From Paenibacillus azoreducens (lineage in GTDB: Bacteria > Bacillota > Bacilli > Paenibacillales > Paenibacillaceae): 64,000 bases of DNA. This document shows, in pieces, positions 8,647 to 16,750 of this stretch (position 1 is its first letter; each line of letters begins with the position of its first letter). The notes under the pieces are model-generated. The model was not told where the DNA came from and did no database searches. It saw only the letters and a list, made by a program, of their open reading frames with translations. The translations under genes and the position numbers were made by a program. Location of the stretch: positions 5,361,501-5,425,500 of the forward strand of contig NZ_AP025343.1 in NCBI RefSeq assembly GCF_021654775.1, given 5' to 3'.

Positions 8647-9615
8647 TTATTGCGAAAGCCGCAGGGCCAATTCGTAAAGCTCCATATTGAATTCCTTTTT
8701 GGTGTTTACCACTTTGTCGATGTCCGTAAGAACAAGCTCGCCTTTAATAATACCGCAGGCTTTATCGGATTCGCCTTCAATCAGCTTGCGTACGGCAAAG
8801 TCGCCAAGGCGGCTCGCCAAATTCCGGTCTGTAGGCGTAGGCGTGCCTCCACGCTGGATATGACCCAGGCATGTCACGCGCGGCTCAAGCGTAGGGCAGC
8901 GGTCTGTCAGCGCTTTGGCCACATCTTCCCCGCTTCCAACCCCTTCGGCCACGATCACGATGCTGTGGCGTTTGCCGTGGGCAAAGTTTTCCTTCATTCG
9001 TTCTGTAATTTCGTCCATGTCATGCGGCACTTCTGGAACGAGAATCGTCTCCGCTCCGGACGCCAGACCGGCATAGAGGGCAATATCCCCGCAATGTCTG
9101 CCCATGACTTCAACGATCGAAGAACGTTCATGGGAAGACATCGTATCGCGAAGTTTATTTACGGCATCCACAACGATGCTCACCGCTGTATCGAAGCCGA
9201 TCGTAAAGTCCGTGTAAGAAATGTCGTTGTCGATAGTGCCCGGCAGCGCCATCGTTTTGATGCCAAGCTTACTCAGCTTGTTGGCTCCATGGTACGAACC
9301 GTCTCCCCCGATGACAACCAGGCCGTCAATGCCATGCTTGCGCAAAATTTCAGCGCCTTTTTGCTGGCCTTCCGGGGTCATGAATTCTTTGCAGCGCGCA
9401 GACTGCAGAATCGTTCCGCCGCGTTGGATGATGTCTCCGACACTGCGCAGGTCCATCGAGAAAATATCATCATTCAAAAGTCCTTGATAACCACGCTGAA
9501 TCCCGTAAACTTCAAGTCCATAATATAGTCCGCTGCGCACAACCGCCCGAACTGCCGCGTTCATCCCTTGGGAGTCCCCGCCACTTGTCAGTACTGCAAT
9601 CTTTTTCACTGTCAT
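8647..9615 (-). CDS. pfkA: 6-phosphofructokinase
   Basis: 322 residues; the ATG lies 9 bases after GAGGAGG, and the frame extending upstream is not used. It phosphorylates fructose 6-phosphate to fructose 1,6-bisphosphate with ATP, in the cytoplasm. Seen motifs: nucleotide site LTSGGDSQGMNAAVR, GGDGSYHGA, catalytic PGTIDNDI with DTA following, substrate-binding VEVMGRHCGDIA, and HIQRGG near the C-terminus. Length is standard for the ATP-dependent bacterial enzyme. It is the second gene of an operon with ytpB, 20 bases upstream. In many Firmicutes pfkA is instead next to pyk and accA. Confidence 0.97.
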   Translation of the reverse strand: MTVKKIAVLTSGGDSQGMNAAVRAVVRSGLYYGLEVYGIQRGYQGLLNDDIFSMDLRSVGDIIQRGGTILQSARCKEFMTPEGQQKGAEILRKHGIDGLVVIGGDGSYHGANKLSKLGIKTMALPGTIDNDISYTDFTIGFDTAVSIVVDAVNKLRDTMSSHERSSIVEVMGRHCGDIALYAGLASGAETILVPEVPHDMDEITERMKENFAHGKRHSIVIVAEGVGSGEDVAKALTDRCPTLEPRVTCLGHIQRGGTPTPTDRNLASRLGDFAVRKLIEGESDKACGIIKGELVLTDIDKVVNTKKEFNMELYELALRLSQ

Positions 9616-9635
9616 GAAAAAATTCCTCCTCGTAA

Positions 9636-10721
9636 TCACTCATACAAATGCTTGCGAATCCAGCGGCTGTTGACGAAAAAGAAGAGCCTGGTCATTGGGC
9701 TTCCTTTCATCAATCGCCTGGATACGGAGCGAACTTCCTGCTGCTCGCTGACTTTCGGATCAGACAAATAGATTGCCAGCAATCCCTCAATGATCATCCG
9801 ATGAAACGATGGTACAGGTATGGACGATACATCCTTGCGCGCCGATTCAACCAACAAGGCAATCCGGTCCAGCATAGCTTCGGGAGATTGATAATAATTG
9901 CAAAAATTGAGATCTCCTCCAAGCCGATCCTCTTCCTGATCAATCAGGTAATCCAGCATAATGTGCAGACAGCAAACATGTGGAAAGTATGACGCATGAA
10001 TGGAGGCCGCAGCCGCATCGCTCAAGTGCCGATCACTCGCGGCGAGAAACAGCATAAATACGCCTAACGTAGAACCGGTGGCAGCAGCGAATTCATTCCA
10101 CTTTAGATGAGGTGTCCGTTCGCGGTGAAGCTCCCACCATTCCAGGAGCGCCTGCTCCCTGAGTTCGGGTTTGATGTGCTTGTACACCTGCAGGTCGGTA
10201 TACAGGCCTGCTAAATCCCGAATGTAGGGCATGGCCGCCGAATAACCCGGAAGCTCACGAATACAGCCCTGACAAGTTGTTACCAGACTGTTCAGATATC
10301 CTCCGTCATTCTGCTCCTGACGCAGTGCGTAATAATTGACCGGCTCCGCCTCCGGATCGGTGGCATCCAGCATAGACTGGTGCAAAAGCCTGAAATCCCC
10401 CTGATCCATAGAGGTGCTGCGGTCGCACAGATTGTCCAGATAGTCGCTTATCGTCTGGTATGCGACGATAAGCTTTACCAGAACAAGTCTGTCAGGTAAA
10501 GGAACGGCGGCATAAATCCCCCCGCCCTCGCAATGAAACTGCTTGGTTTCAATGCTGGCAAGCGCCTGTTTCCGCAGCTCGGGATCCGGAATCATTCCGG
10601 CATTCCGACGCCACCCGTCCAATTCCTTCCGCACTTCAGGCAGAATATGCTTATACACTCGTCCCATCAAGCTTATAGGATTCTTTGGAACTTGATATTG
10701 ACTTTGCCTAATTTCATTCAA
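9636..10721 (-). CDS. ytpB: Tetraprenyl-beta-curcumene synthase
   Basis: 361 residues from a TTG 7 bases after GGAGG. The family (DUF2600, YtpB/TS) cyclises all-E-tetraprenyl diphosphate to tetraprenyl-beta-curcumene, the first step to the C35 sesquarterpenes of Bacillales spores and membranes. Two acidic clusters that can bind Mg-diphosphate are visible: AYQTISDYLDNLCDR near residue 90 and HIMLDYLIDQEEDRLGGD near residue 245. The rest (QFHCEGGGIYA, CQGCIRELPGY) also follows the family. It is the first gene of the pfkA operon, behind the promoter at 10771-10799. No squalene-hopene-type cyclase is present in the window. Confidence 0.92.
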   Translation of the reverse strand: MNEIRQSQYQVPKNPISLMGRVYKHILPEVRKELDGWRRNAGMIPDPELRKQALASIETKQFHCEGGGIYAAVPLPDRLVLVKLIVAYQTISDYLDNLCDRSTSMDQGDFRLLHQSMLDATDPEAEPVNYYALRQEQNDGGYLNSLVTTCQGCIRELPGYSAAMPYIRDLAGLYTDLQVYKHIKPELREQALLEWWELHRERTPHLKWNEFAAATGSTLGVFMLFLAASDRHLSDAAAASIHASYFPHVCCLHIMLDYLIDQEEDRLGGDLNFCNYYQSPEAMLDRIALLVESARKDVSSIPVPSFHRMIIEGLLAIYLSDPKVSEQQEVRSVSRRLMKGSPMTRLFFFVNSRWIRKHLYE

Positions 10722-10770
10722 GACGGTGCCTCCACAGTGTTGTCTACTAATATCTATCCTAATGTCCCTT

Positions 10771-10799
10771 ATTATAATATGGACCTTAAAATAGCACAA
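10771..10799 (-). promoter_or_regulatory. Sigma-A promoter of ytpB-pfkA
   Basis: On the minus strand TTGTGC (-35) and TATAAT (-10) are 17 bases apart, about 50 bases before the ytpB start. Confidence 0.65.
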
Positions 10800-10974
10800 A
10801 TAAACTAGATCACGTCATGTCAGGTCTTACGCCGAAATACAATAAAATAGAAAAGGCTTACACCCTTGTTATAACCAACATGTAAGCGTTATGAAAATAA
10901 AAAGGATTCTTTTCAACTCGGCTCGAAATATAATTAAAAATTTATTGAATTTATCTTAAAGGAAGGTGCAAACA

Positions 10975-11640
10975 ATGATCAAACGGCTTCTCTTGCCCGC
11001 CGCCATCCTCGTGATGGGACTGGTCTATATTTTTGTTTGGCACGGAATCGTATTCAAACTGATCCCCATGTGTTTGATCCTCATTTTCGCTTATCTTCAA
11101 GCACCCGCAGCCAAAAGTACATATGCAAAGCTGATATTATCGGGTCTTTTCTTCTGCATGTTGGGTGACGGACTGCTGCACTGGTTTATCATCGGGCTTA
11201 CCGCATTCCTGATCGGGCACCTCTTCTACTTATCCGCCTTCACGACTCGGTGGCAGTTCTCCGCCTTTCGGCTGTGCTTGCTTATTCCGCTTGTCTGCTA
11301 CGCCGTCTATATGGGCTGGAAGCTGCATCTGGGACTGGAAAGCGGCGGCCATTCCAATCTTTCGGCCCCGATCATTTTGTATATGATCGCCATTATGCTG
11401 ATGGGCTTCTTCGCCATCATGTCAGGCAATCTGAAAGCCGCCATCGGCGCCCTGCTATTCATGATCTCGGATTCCATTCTCTCCTGGAACATGTTTATTT
11501 CCAAAGTCTCGTATTCGGAGGTCCTGATTATGTCGACATATTATACCGCGCAGTTCCTTATCGCCGGCAGCATCCCAAACAACCAGCGCAACCGTTCCAG
11601 TGTAGACAACCAAGTTATGCAAAATACCCCCACAAAGTGA
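10975..11640 (+). CDS. YhhN family (lysoplasmalogenase-like) membrane protein
   Basis: 221 residues starting at an ATG 8 bases after AAGGAAGG; a GTG three codons earlier overlaps the site. About eight hydrophobic helices match the YhhN/TMEM86 family. Family landmarks include FCMLGDGLLHW, GHLFYLSAF and FMISDSILSWNMF, with conserved aspartates in helices. Animal TMEM86B cleaves the vinyl-ether bond of lysoplasmalogens; the bacterial role is not settled. The last residues and the stop codon (NTPTK, TGA) are encoded by the first bases of a dispersed palindromic repeat, so the natural C-terminus may have been changed by that insertion. Confidence 0.85.
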   Translation: MIKRLLLPAAILVMGLVYIFVWHGIVFKLIPMCLILIFAYLQAPAAKSTYAKLILSGLFFCMLGDGLLHWFIIGLTAFLIGHLFYLSAFTTRWQFSAFRLCLLIPLVCYAVYMGWKLHLGLESGGHSNLSAPIILYMIAIMLMGFFAIMSGNLKAAIGALLFMISDSILSWNMFISKVSYSEVLIMSTYYTAQFLIAGSIPNNQRNRSSVDNQVMQNTPTK

Positions 11641-11688
11641 AGCCTATGCTTCGATGCTTACTCCGAATACTTTGCGGGGACCCCGGAA
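11627..11688. repeat. Dispersed palindromic repeat (copy C)
   Basis: CCCCCACAAAG to ACTTTGCGGGGACCCCGGAA, with inner hairpin GAAGCCTATGCTTC. Its first bases overlap the 3' end of the YhhN gene and supply the TGA. Confidence 0.88.
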
Positions 11689-11702
11689 ACCTAACAAAAT
11701 AA

Positions 11703-11763
11703 CCCCACAAAGTGAAGCCTATGCTTCGATGCTTACTCCGAATACTTTGCGGGGACCCCAGAA
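11703..11763. repeat. Dispersed palindromic repeat (copy D)
   Basis: Almost identical to copy C (ends CCCCAGAA) and separated from it by ACCTAACAAAATAA, so the array looks like tandem duplication with a 75-base period. Confidence 0.88.
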
Positions 11764-11777
11764 ACCTAACAAAATAA

Positions 11778-11833
11778 CCCCACAAAGTGGAACTTATGCT
11801 TCGATACTACTCCGAATACTTTGCGGGGACCCC
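11778..11833. repeat. Dispersed palindromic repeat (copy E)
   Basis: Third tandem copy, diverged in the middle (GTGGAACTTATGCTTCGATAC) and cut short after GGGGACCCC. Confidence 0.85.
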
Positions 11834-11861
11834 TAAAAAACTTATACATTCTATACCCGCA

Positions 11862-11897
11862 AAAAAAGCACAGTTCTCTTTCGAGAACTGTGCTTAT
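11862..11897 (-). terminator. Terminator for cold-shock gene
   Basis: AGCACAGTTCTC and GAGAACTGTGCT flank TTTC. Read on the minus strand it is followed by TTTTTTTGCGG, so it ends the cold-shock transcript after about 190 bases of 3' untranslated RNA. Confidence 0.85.
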
Positions 11898-11918
11898 AGG
11901 CTTAATTAACCAAAGCTA

Positions 11919-11942
11919 TAAGAAAAACGTCATCGACGTAAT
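11919..11942 (-). repeat. Diverged end of the 21.5-kb hairpin repeat
   Basis: Minus strand TTACGTCGATGACGTTTTTC plus TTA closely resembles the 3' end of the two units at 21516-21698 (TACGTCAATAGACGTTTTTC plus TTA). It lies in the 3' untranslated region of the cold-shock gene. Confidence 0.4.
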
Positions 11943-12084
11943 TTCACAATGAAAAACGTCAACCAACGTTACTTCCAAAGAAGCTAAGACCGTGTTTAGC
12001 GGAATTTTTTTTCTTACGATTATCGAATGGTTCAGCACTGCCGAGCATTTATAATCCAAAGAAATCCGTTAACGAAGGCCAATC

Positions 12085-12282
12085 TTATAATTTAGTTACG
12101 TTAGCAGCTTGTGGGCCACGGTTGCCTTCAGTGATTTCGAATTCAACTTCTTGACCTTCGTCCAGAGTTTTGAATCCATCTCCTTGGATAGCGGAGAAAT
12201 GTACGAATACGTCCTCGCCGCCTTCAACTTGAATAAAGCCATAGCCTTTTTCTGCGTTAAACCATTTAACTGTACCTTTCAA
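12085..12282 (-). CDS. Cold-shock protein
   Basis: 65 residues, a single cold-shock domain that binds single-stranded RNA and DNA and melts RNA structure at low temperature. RNP1 (KGYGFIQV) and RNP2 (DVFVHFSAI) are both intact, and the N-terminus [13 protein letters not shown] and C-terminus [10 protein letters not shown] are standard for CspB/CspD of Bacillales. The start codon is TTG, 8 bases after GGAGG. The mRNA leader is about 40 bases with a small hairpin (CGCCACATATGGCG at 12306-12319). It is monocistronic. Confidence 0.96.
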   Translation of the reverse strand: MKGTVKWFNAEKGYGFIQVEGGEDVFVHFSAIQGDGFKTLDEGQEVEFEITEGNRGPQAANVTKL

Positions 12283-12327
12283 ATGAACAACCTCCTAAAA
12301 ATACCGCCATATGTGGCGAATAACTAC

Positions 12328-12356
12328 ATTATACTTCATGCCCCTTGACAATGCAA
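12328..12356 (-). promoter_or_regulatory. Sigma-A promoter of cold-shock gene
   Basis: TTGCAT (-35), 17 bases, TATAAT (-10) on the minus strand, about 45 bases before the TTG start. Confidence 0.75.
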
Positions 12357-12444
12357 TCGCTCTTTTGCGAATTGTATCTTTTCATTTGCTTTTGGAGCTT
12401 CCTCTGCGGTATCATTTTACCAAAAGACCAAACGGAGAATGCAT

Positions 12445-12678
12445 ATGATCAAAAAACATGAAATATACAAAAAAGACAAATGGAACATGATGACCGTCGA
12501 AGTGCAGGGACGATATATCGTTCTTCGTGAAATCTCCGATCAGTGGGGCGAGGAAACCCATACATTCATGAGCCGCCCGGCTCTTATGCAATGGGCCGCA
12601 ACCCGTTTTCCAAAAGAAGAGTACGAAGACAATATGGAAGAATGGCGTTCAATCATGGCCGCTTTTAAAGGAGTTTAG
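12445..12678 (+). CDS. Small uncharacterised protein
   Basis: 77 residues starting at the second of two close ATGs, 7 bases after GGAG. Charged and soluble: the start MIKKHEIYKKDKWNMMTVEV is followed by YIVLREISDQWGEETHTF and a helical, acidic C-terminus (PKEEYEDNMEEWRSIMAAF). I do not recognise the family. The next small gene starts 9 bases after its stop, and its ribosome site AAAGGAG lies inside this gene's end, so the two are probably co-transcribed. Confidence 0.7.
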   Translation: MIKKHEIYKKDKWNMMTVEVQGRYIVLREISDQWGEETHTFMSRPALMQWAATRFPKEEYEDNMEEWRSIMAAFKGV

Positions 12679-12687
12679 TCCTTCAAA

Positions 12688-12873
12688 ATGGAATATAACA
12701 GCATCCTTATCTTTATCATTTCCGCCTTTTGCCTTGGAGCCGTTCTCATCATGATGAGAAATTCGGTGCCGCAGAAGCTGAAACGGGGTCTTGCGGGCAC
12801 AGCTGCCTTCATGATCCTCATTGCCTTTATTCTTATTGTATACAGTCTGTTCAAGATGGGTTCCAGCCCTTGA
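12688..12873 (+). CDS. Small two-helix membrane protein
   Basis: 61 residues with two hydrophobic helices (ILIFIISAFCLGAVLIMM and GTAAFMILIAFILIVYSLF) joined by a basic loop RNSVPQKLKRG. No family recognised. The ribosome site AAAGGAG is rather far away (14 bases). It follows the 77-residue gene closely and probably shares its transcript. Confidence 0.65.
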   Translation: MEYNSILIFIISAFCLGAVLIMMRNSVPQKLKRGLAGTAAFMILIAFILIVYSLFKMGSSP

Positions 12874-13078
12874 AGGAAAGATTAATATTGCGGGGAAAAG
12901 TTCATACTAAGGGGGATATTTCCTGACTAAGGAGGTCTCCCTACCCTTGAATTTCAATGCAACACTCAGGCTTGCCATGGCATTTGCCATTACCGTGAGT
13001 GCGGATCCCCTTTTTCCTCCTGCGGTTTCATCAAGCGGAGCCCATGCACCATCATCCCAACATTTAAGGAGGATTCCC

Positions 13079-14869
13079 ATGGAAAAAATATTGAAACGTT
13101 CTGAAGTCGCCGAAGAGCATAAATGGAATGTGGAGGATTTGTTTGACGGGCAAAAGGCCTGGGATCAAACCTATGCCGAGCTGCAGCAGGAAGTGAAGAA
13201 AATGGCTGACTTCCACGGCAAACTTGATAATGCGCAATCCGTGAAATCCTGCTTCGGACTGGAAGACGAAATTGCGCTTAAGGCTGAGCGGCTTTATGTT
13301 TACGCGCACTTGCATCATGATGAAGATACAGCAAACCCTACATACCAGGCCCTCTCCCAGAAGGCCAAAAAATTGAACGTACAAATCGGCGAAGCTCTAT
13401 CTTTTATTACGCCTGAAATTTTGTCCCTGCCGGATGAGAAGCTGGATGCGTTTATTGCCGATCCCGCCCTCGCCCCTTACAAGTTCACTTTGACCGAAAT
13501 GAAGCGTGAAAAAGCCCACGTGCTTTCCAAAACGGAAGAAGCGCTGCTCGCGCAAGTCGGCAACCTGTCCCAGGCGCCGCAGACCATTTTCGGCATGCTT
13601 AATAACGCGGATATGAAGTTCCCATCCATTAAAAACGAAGAAGGCAAGGAAGTTGAACTCACTCACGGCAATTATATCCAATTTTTGGAGAGTCCGAACC
13701 GTGAAGTTCGCGAGCGCGCCTTCAAAGCCGTATACGGAACCTATTCCAAACAAAAGAACACGATCGCCTCAACGTTGAACGCCAACGTCAACAAAAATAT
13801 TTTTTATGCGAACGTACGCAAATATCCTTCGGTGCTGGAGATGTCCCTATACGGCGACAACATTCCGAAGGAAGTGTACACCAATCTGATCGACACGATC
13901 CATGAAAGCCTGCCGCTTCTGCATCGCTACATGAATCTCCGCAAAAAGCTGCTGGGCGTCGACGAACTTCATATGTACGATCTTTTCGCTCCGCTGGTGG
14001 ATGAATACAAGATGGACATTACCTATGATGAAGCGAAACAAACCGTAAAAGAAGGCCTGAAACCGCTTGGCGAGGATTATTTGAAATCGCTGCAGGAAGG
14101 CTACGACAACAAATGGATTGACGTGTATGAAAATGAAAACAAACGCACCGGCGCTTACAGCTGGGGCGCCTACGGCACGCATCCATTCGTGCTGCTGAAC
14201 CATAAGGATAATCTGAACAGCATGTTTACGCTCGCCCATGAAATGGGCCATGCGCTGCATTCCTACTACTCGGACAACACGCTGCCTTACCGTGACGCGC
14301 AGTACACCATTTTCCTGGCGGAAGTGGCTTCTACGACCAACGAAGCGCTGCTGATGGATTACCTGCTGAAGAAGTCGACGGATCCGAAGGAAAAAATGTA
14401 CCTGCTGACCTATTACGCAGACCAGTTCCGCACAACAGTGTTCCGGCAAACGATGTTCGCCGAGTTCGAGAAGCTCATCCACGAGCGTGCTGAATCAGGC
14501 GAGGCGTTGACGCCGCAAGCGCTGTCGGAAATTTATTATGATTTGAACGTAAAATACCATGGCAAAGGCATGGCCGTGGATAAGGATATCGAAATGGAAT
14601 GGGCCCGCATCCCGCATTTCTACAACAGCTTCTATGTGTACAAATACGCGACCGGGTTCTCCGCTGCAACGAGCTTCTCCAAGCAGATTTTGGAGGACGG
14701 CCAACCAGCCGTCGACCGCTACCTCGGCTTCCTGAAGAGCGGCGGCAGCGACTTCTCGATCAACATCCTGAAAAAAGCCGGCGTCGACATGTCTTCGCCG
14801 CAACCGATCCGCGAAGCGATGAGCGTCTTCGAAAATGTAATCGAACAATTGGAGCAAATGACGAAATAA
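13079..14869 (+). CDS. pepF: Oligoendopeptidase F
   Basis: 596 residues, an M3B zinc metallopeptidase that cleaves peptides of roughly 7-17 residues in the cytoplasm. The zinc site HEMGHALHS with the downstream glutamate (AEVASTTNEALL) is intact, and the family opening RSEVAEEHKWNVEDLF and the ending YKYATGFSAATSFSKQI are typical. The ATG at 13079 follows AGGAGG with 6 bases. A second, in-frame start is possible: a TTG at 12947, 10 bases after a perfect AAGGAGGT, would add 44 residues of no recognised domain. The shorter form matches the family. A terminator follows. Confidence 0.95.
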   Translation: MEKILKRSEVAEEHKWNVEDLFDGQKAWDQTYAELQQEVKKMADFHGKLDNAQSVKSCFGLEDEIALKAERLYVYAHLHHDEDTANPTYQALSQKAKKLNVQIGEALSFITPEILSLPDEKLDAFIADPALAPYKFTLTEMKREKAHVLSKTEEALLAQVGNLSQAPQTIFGMLNNADMKFPSIKNEEGKEVELTHGNYIQFLESPNREVRERAFKAVYGTYSKQKNTIASTLNANVNKNIFYANVRKYPSVLEMSLYGDNIPKEVYTNLIDTIHESLPLLHRYMNLRKKLLGVDELHMYDLFAPLVDEYKMDITYDEAKQTVKEGLKPLGEDYLKSLQEGYDNKWIDVYENENKRTGAYSWGAYGTHPFVLLNHKDNLNSMFTLAHEMGHALHSYYSDNTLPYRDAQYTIFLAEVASTTNEALLMDYLLKKSTDPKEKMYLLTYYADQFRTTVFRQTMFAEFEKLIHERAESGEALTPQALSEIYYDLNVKYHGKGMAVDKDIEMEWARIPHFYNSFYVYKYATGFSAATSFSKQILEDGQPAVDRYLGFLKSGGSDFSINILKKAGVDMSSPQPIREAMSVFENVIEQLEQMTK

Positions 14870-14886
14870 ATGCATCTTTGCGGTAC

Positions 14887-14922
14887 AAAATCCCTTGTCC
14901 ACACAGGTCAAGGGATTTTATA
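14887..14922 (+). terminator. Terminator after pepF
   Basis: AAAATCCCTTG and CAAGGGATTTTATA form the stem and T-rich tail. Confidence 0.8.
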
Positions 14923-14945
14923 CTGTCGATAGAGGAGGTGTTCGG

Positions 14946-15281
14946 ATGAAAATTCAATGGTCGCTTATTGCCGGACTGGTATTTGCTCTTTTGACCGCTA
15001 TATTTGCCGTCGTAAACGTCGATCCGGTTCGCGTCAATCTGATGTTCACGCAAGTCAACATACCGCTCATTCTGCTAATTGTCGGCTGTACGCTGATCGG
15101 CGGAATCATCGTCGGTTCTTACGGCATTTACAGGCAGTATAAGCTGCAGAAAGAGCTCAAGTTTCTCTCCGCCCAACTGGCGCAGATCCAAAGCGAAACA
15201 GGATACACGTTCCCGTCGCCGGAAGTGAAAGCAGACGATGTTCCCAAGGATACCGGTGACAGCGATCTGCCGACATCATAA
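14946..15281 (+). CDS. LapA-type (DUF1049) membrane protein
   Basis: 111 residues from an ATG behind GAGGAGG. Two hydrophobic helices (SLIAGLVFALLTAIFAVVN and IPLILLIVGCTLIGGIIVG) are linked by DPVRVNLMFTQVN, then a basic turn (YRQYKLQKELKFL) and a soluble tail. This is the LapA/DUF1049 pattern; the E. coli homologue works in lipopolysaccharide assembly, which does not apply here, so the role in a Gram-positive is unknown. The M42 aminopeptidase gene starts 21 bases downstream, probably in the same operon. Confidence 0.82.
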   Translation: MKIQWSLIAGLVFALLTAIFAVVNVDPVRVNLMFTQVNIPLILLIVGCTLIGGIIVGSYGIYRQYKLQKELKFLSAQLAQIQSETGYTFPSPEVKADDVPKDTGDSDLPTS

Positions 15282-15302
15282 ACATCCAAGGAGGACCTTA
15301 AC

Positions 15303-16340
15303 ATGTCGATACAACCCAATGAAGAGTACATATTAACCTTTCTGAAAAAGCTGCTGGATACGCCAAGTCCAAGCGGTTATACCGCACAGGTGATGAAGCT
15401 TGTGGAACAGGAAGCCGCTTCTCTTGGCGTCAAGCTCTCCTGGAACCAAAAAGGCGGCGCCATACTTGAGATCGAAGGCAAGAATCCTTCCCGCACGATC
15501 GGGCTCAGCGCGCATGTGGACACACTTGGCGCCATGGTTCGCTCGATCAAATCAGAAGGTACGCTGCGCCTCACCCGCGTAGGTGGTTTTATGCTGCAGA
15601 GCATCGAAAATGAATACTGCGTCATCCATACGCGCAGCGGCAAGACGTATACAGGCACGATTTTGAGCACCCATCCATCCGTGCATGTCTACAGCGACGC
15701 CCGTGACTTTAAACGCGAAGAAGAACATATGGAGGTCCGCATTGACGAGTTGGTCGATTCCAAAGAAGATGTGCTGAAGCTTGGCATCGGGGTCGGGGAC
15801 TTCGTATCATTTGATTCCCGTGCGGTCATTACCGACAGCGGATTCATCAAATCCAGACATATTGACGACAAGGCAAGCGTCGCCGCGCTGTTCGGCCTGC
15901 TTGAATCGATGAAGCGCGATAGCTGGAAACCCAATGATAACGTTAAACTTCTGATCTCCAATTATGAGGAAGTTGGTCATGGCGCCGCCTATATTCCGGC
16001 CGACATCGATGAAATGATCGCTGTCGATATGGGTTGCATTGGCGATGACCTGAGCTGCAAAGAAACCGATGTCTCCATCTGTGCCAAGGATTCTTCCGGA
16101 CCTTATGATTATGATATGACCAGCAAACTGATTGAATTGGCTCAAGCCGAGGGTATTCCTTATGCAGTTGATGTATACCCGCATTACGGCTCTGACGCTT
16201 CCGCCGCATTGTCGGCCGGCAACAATATCCGCGCCGCGCTGATCGGCCCAGGCGTACATGCCTCCCATGCGATGGAGCGCACGCACAAGCAGGCTGTCAT
16301 CAACACAACCAGGCTGCTTGCGGCTTATTTAAAAGCATAA
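15303..16340 (+). CDS. M42 family aminopeptidase
   Basis: 345 residues with a perfect AAGGAGG before the ATG. A cytosolic, two-metal aminopeptidase of the M42 (glutamyl aminopeptidase/PepA, YsdC, FrvX) family that forms tetrahedral particles. Metal and catalytic residues are visible: LSAHVDTLG (His), KSRHIDDKAS (bridging Asp), ISNYEEVGHG (catalytic Glu pair), IAVDMG (Asp) and MERTHK (last His). It trims peptides released by other peptidases, in keeping with pepF just upstream. It follows the LapA gene closely. A strong terminator lies about 80 bases downstream. Confidence 0.93.
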   Translation: MSIQPNEEYILTFLKKLLDTPSPSGYTAQVMKLVEQEAASLGVKLSWNQKGGAILEIEGKNPSRTIGLSAHVDTLGAMVRSIKSEGTLRLTRVGGFMLQSIENEYCVIHTRSGKTYTGTILSTHPSVHVYSDARDFKREEEHMEVRIDELVDSKEDVLKLGIGVGDFVSFDSRAVITDSGFIKSRHIDDKASVAALFGLLESMKRDSWKPNDNVKLLISNYEEVGHGAAYIPADIDEMIAVDMGCIGDDLSCKETDVSICAKDSSGPYDYDMTSKLIELAQAEGIPYAVDVYPHYGSDASAALSAGNNIRAALIGPGVHASHAMERTHKQAVINTTRLLAAYLKA

Positions 16341-16420
16341 ATCAAGGACAAGGTTTACCGGGTGAACTACCACTGACAAACGAGCTTGATTCGATGGTTT
16401 CCCCGCACTTCCATAAACGA

Positions 16421-16469
16421 TAAAAAGGCTATCCGGTCATCCTGTGAACTGACCGAATAGCCTTTTACT
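16421..16469 (+). terminator. Bidirectional terminator
   Basis: AAAAAGGCTATCCGGTCAT and TGACCGAATAGCCTTTT form a long stem. Confidence 0.85.
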
Positions 16470-16750
16470 TATAATCGGAAGCCGAAGCTTACATTTTCAC
16501 GTTATCTTACCGAACCGCCGAGAATATAATCTTCACCAGATTCGTTAAGCACATTTCAGCAAGCTCGTCCTTTAAAAAAATCTCGAAGCCGCGGAATTTG
16601 GAGAAACCCTGTCCTTTAAAAAGGACAGGGCTTCTTGACAATCTGAAAGAACTTGTAAAAAATGAAAGTTCTTTTTATCTTATTCTCTTTCTTCGATCTT
16701 TGAATTAACTCTGGCATTGGCGGCCAAGAAAGACTCTATTTGTTATGCCG
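16470..16750. other. Intergenic region with one hairpin
   Basis: Between two converging genes. It contains the inverted repeat CCCTGTCCTTT and AAAGGACAGGG at 16613-16636, and otherwise nothing I can name. Confidence 0.5.
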
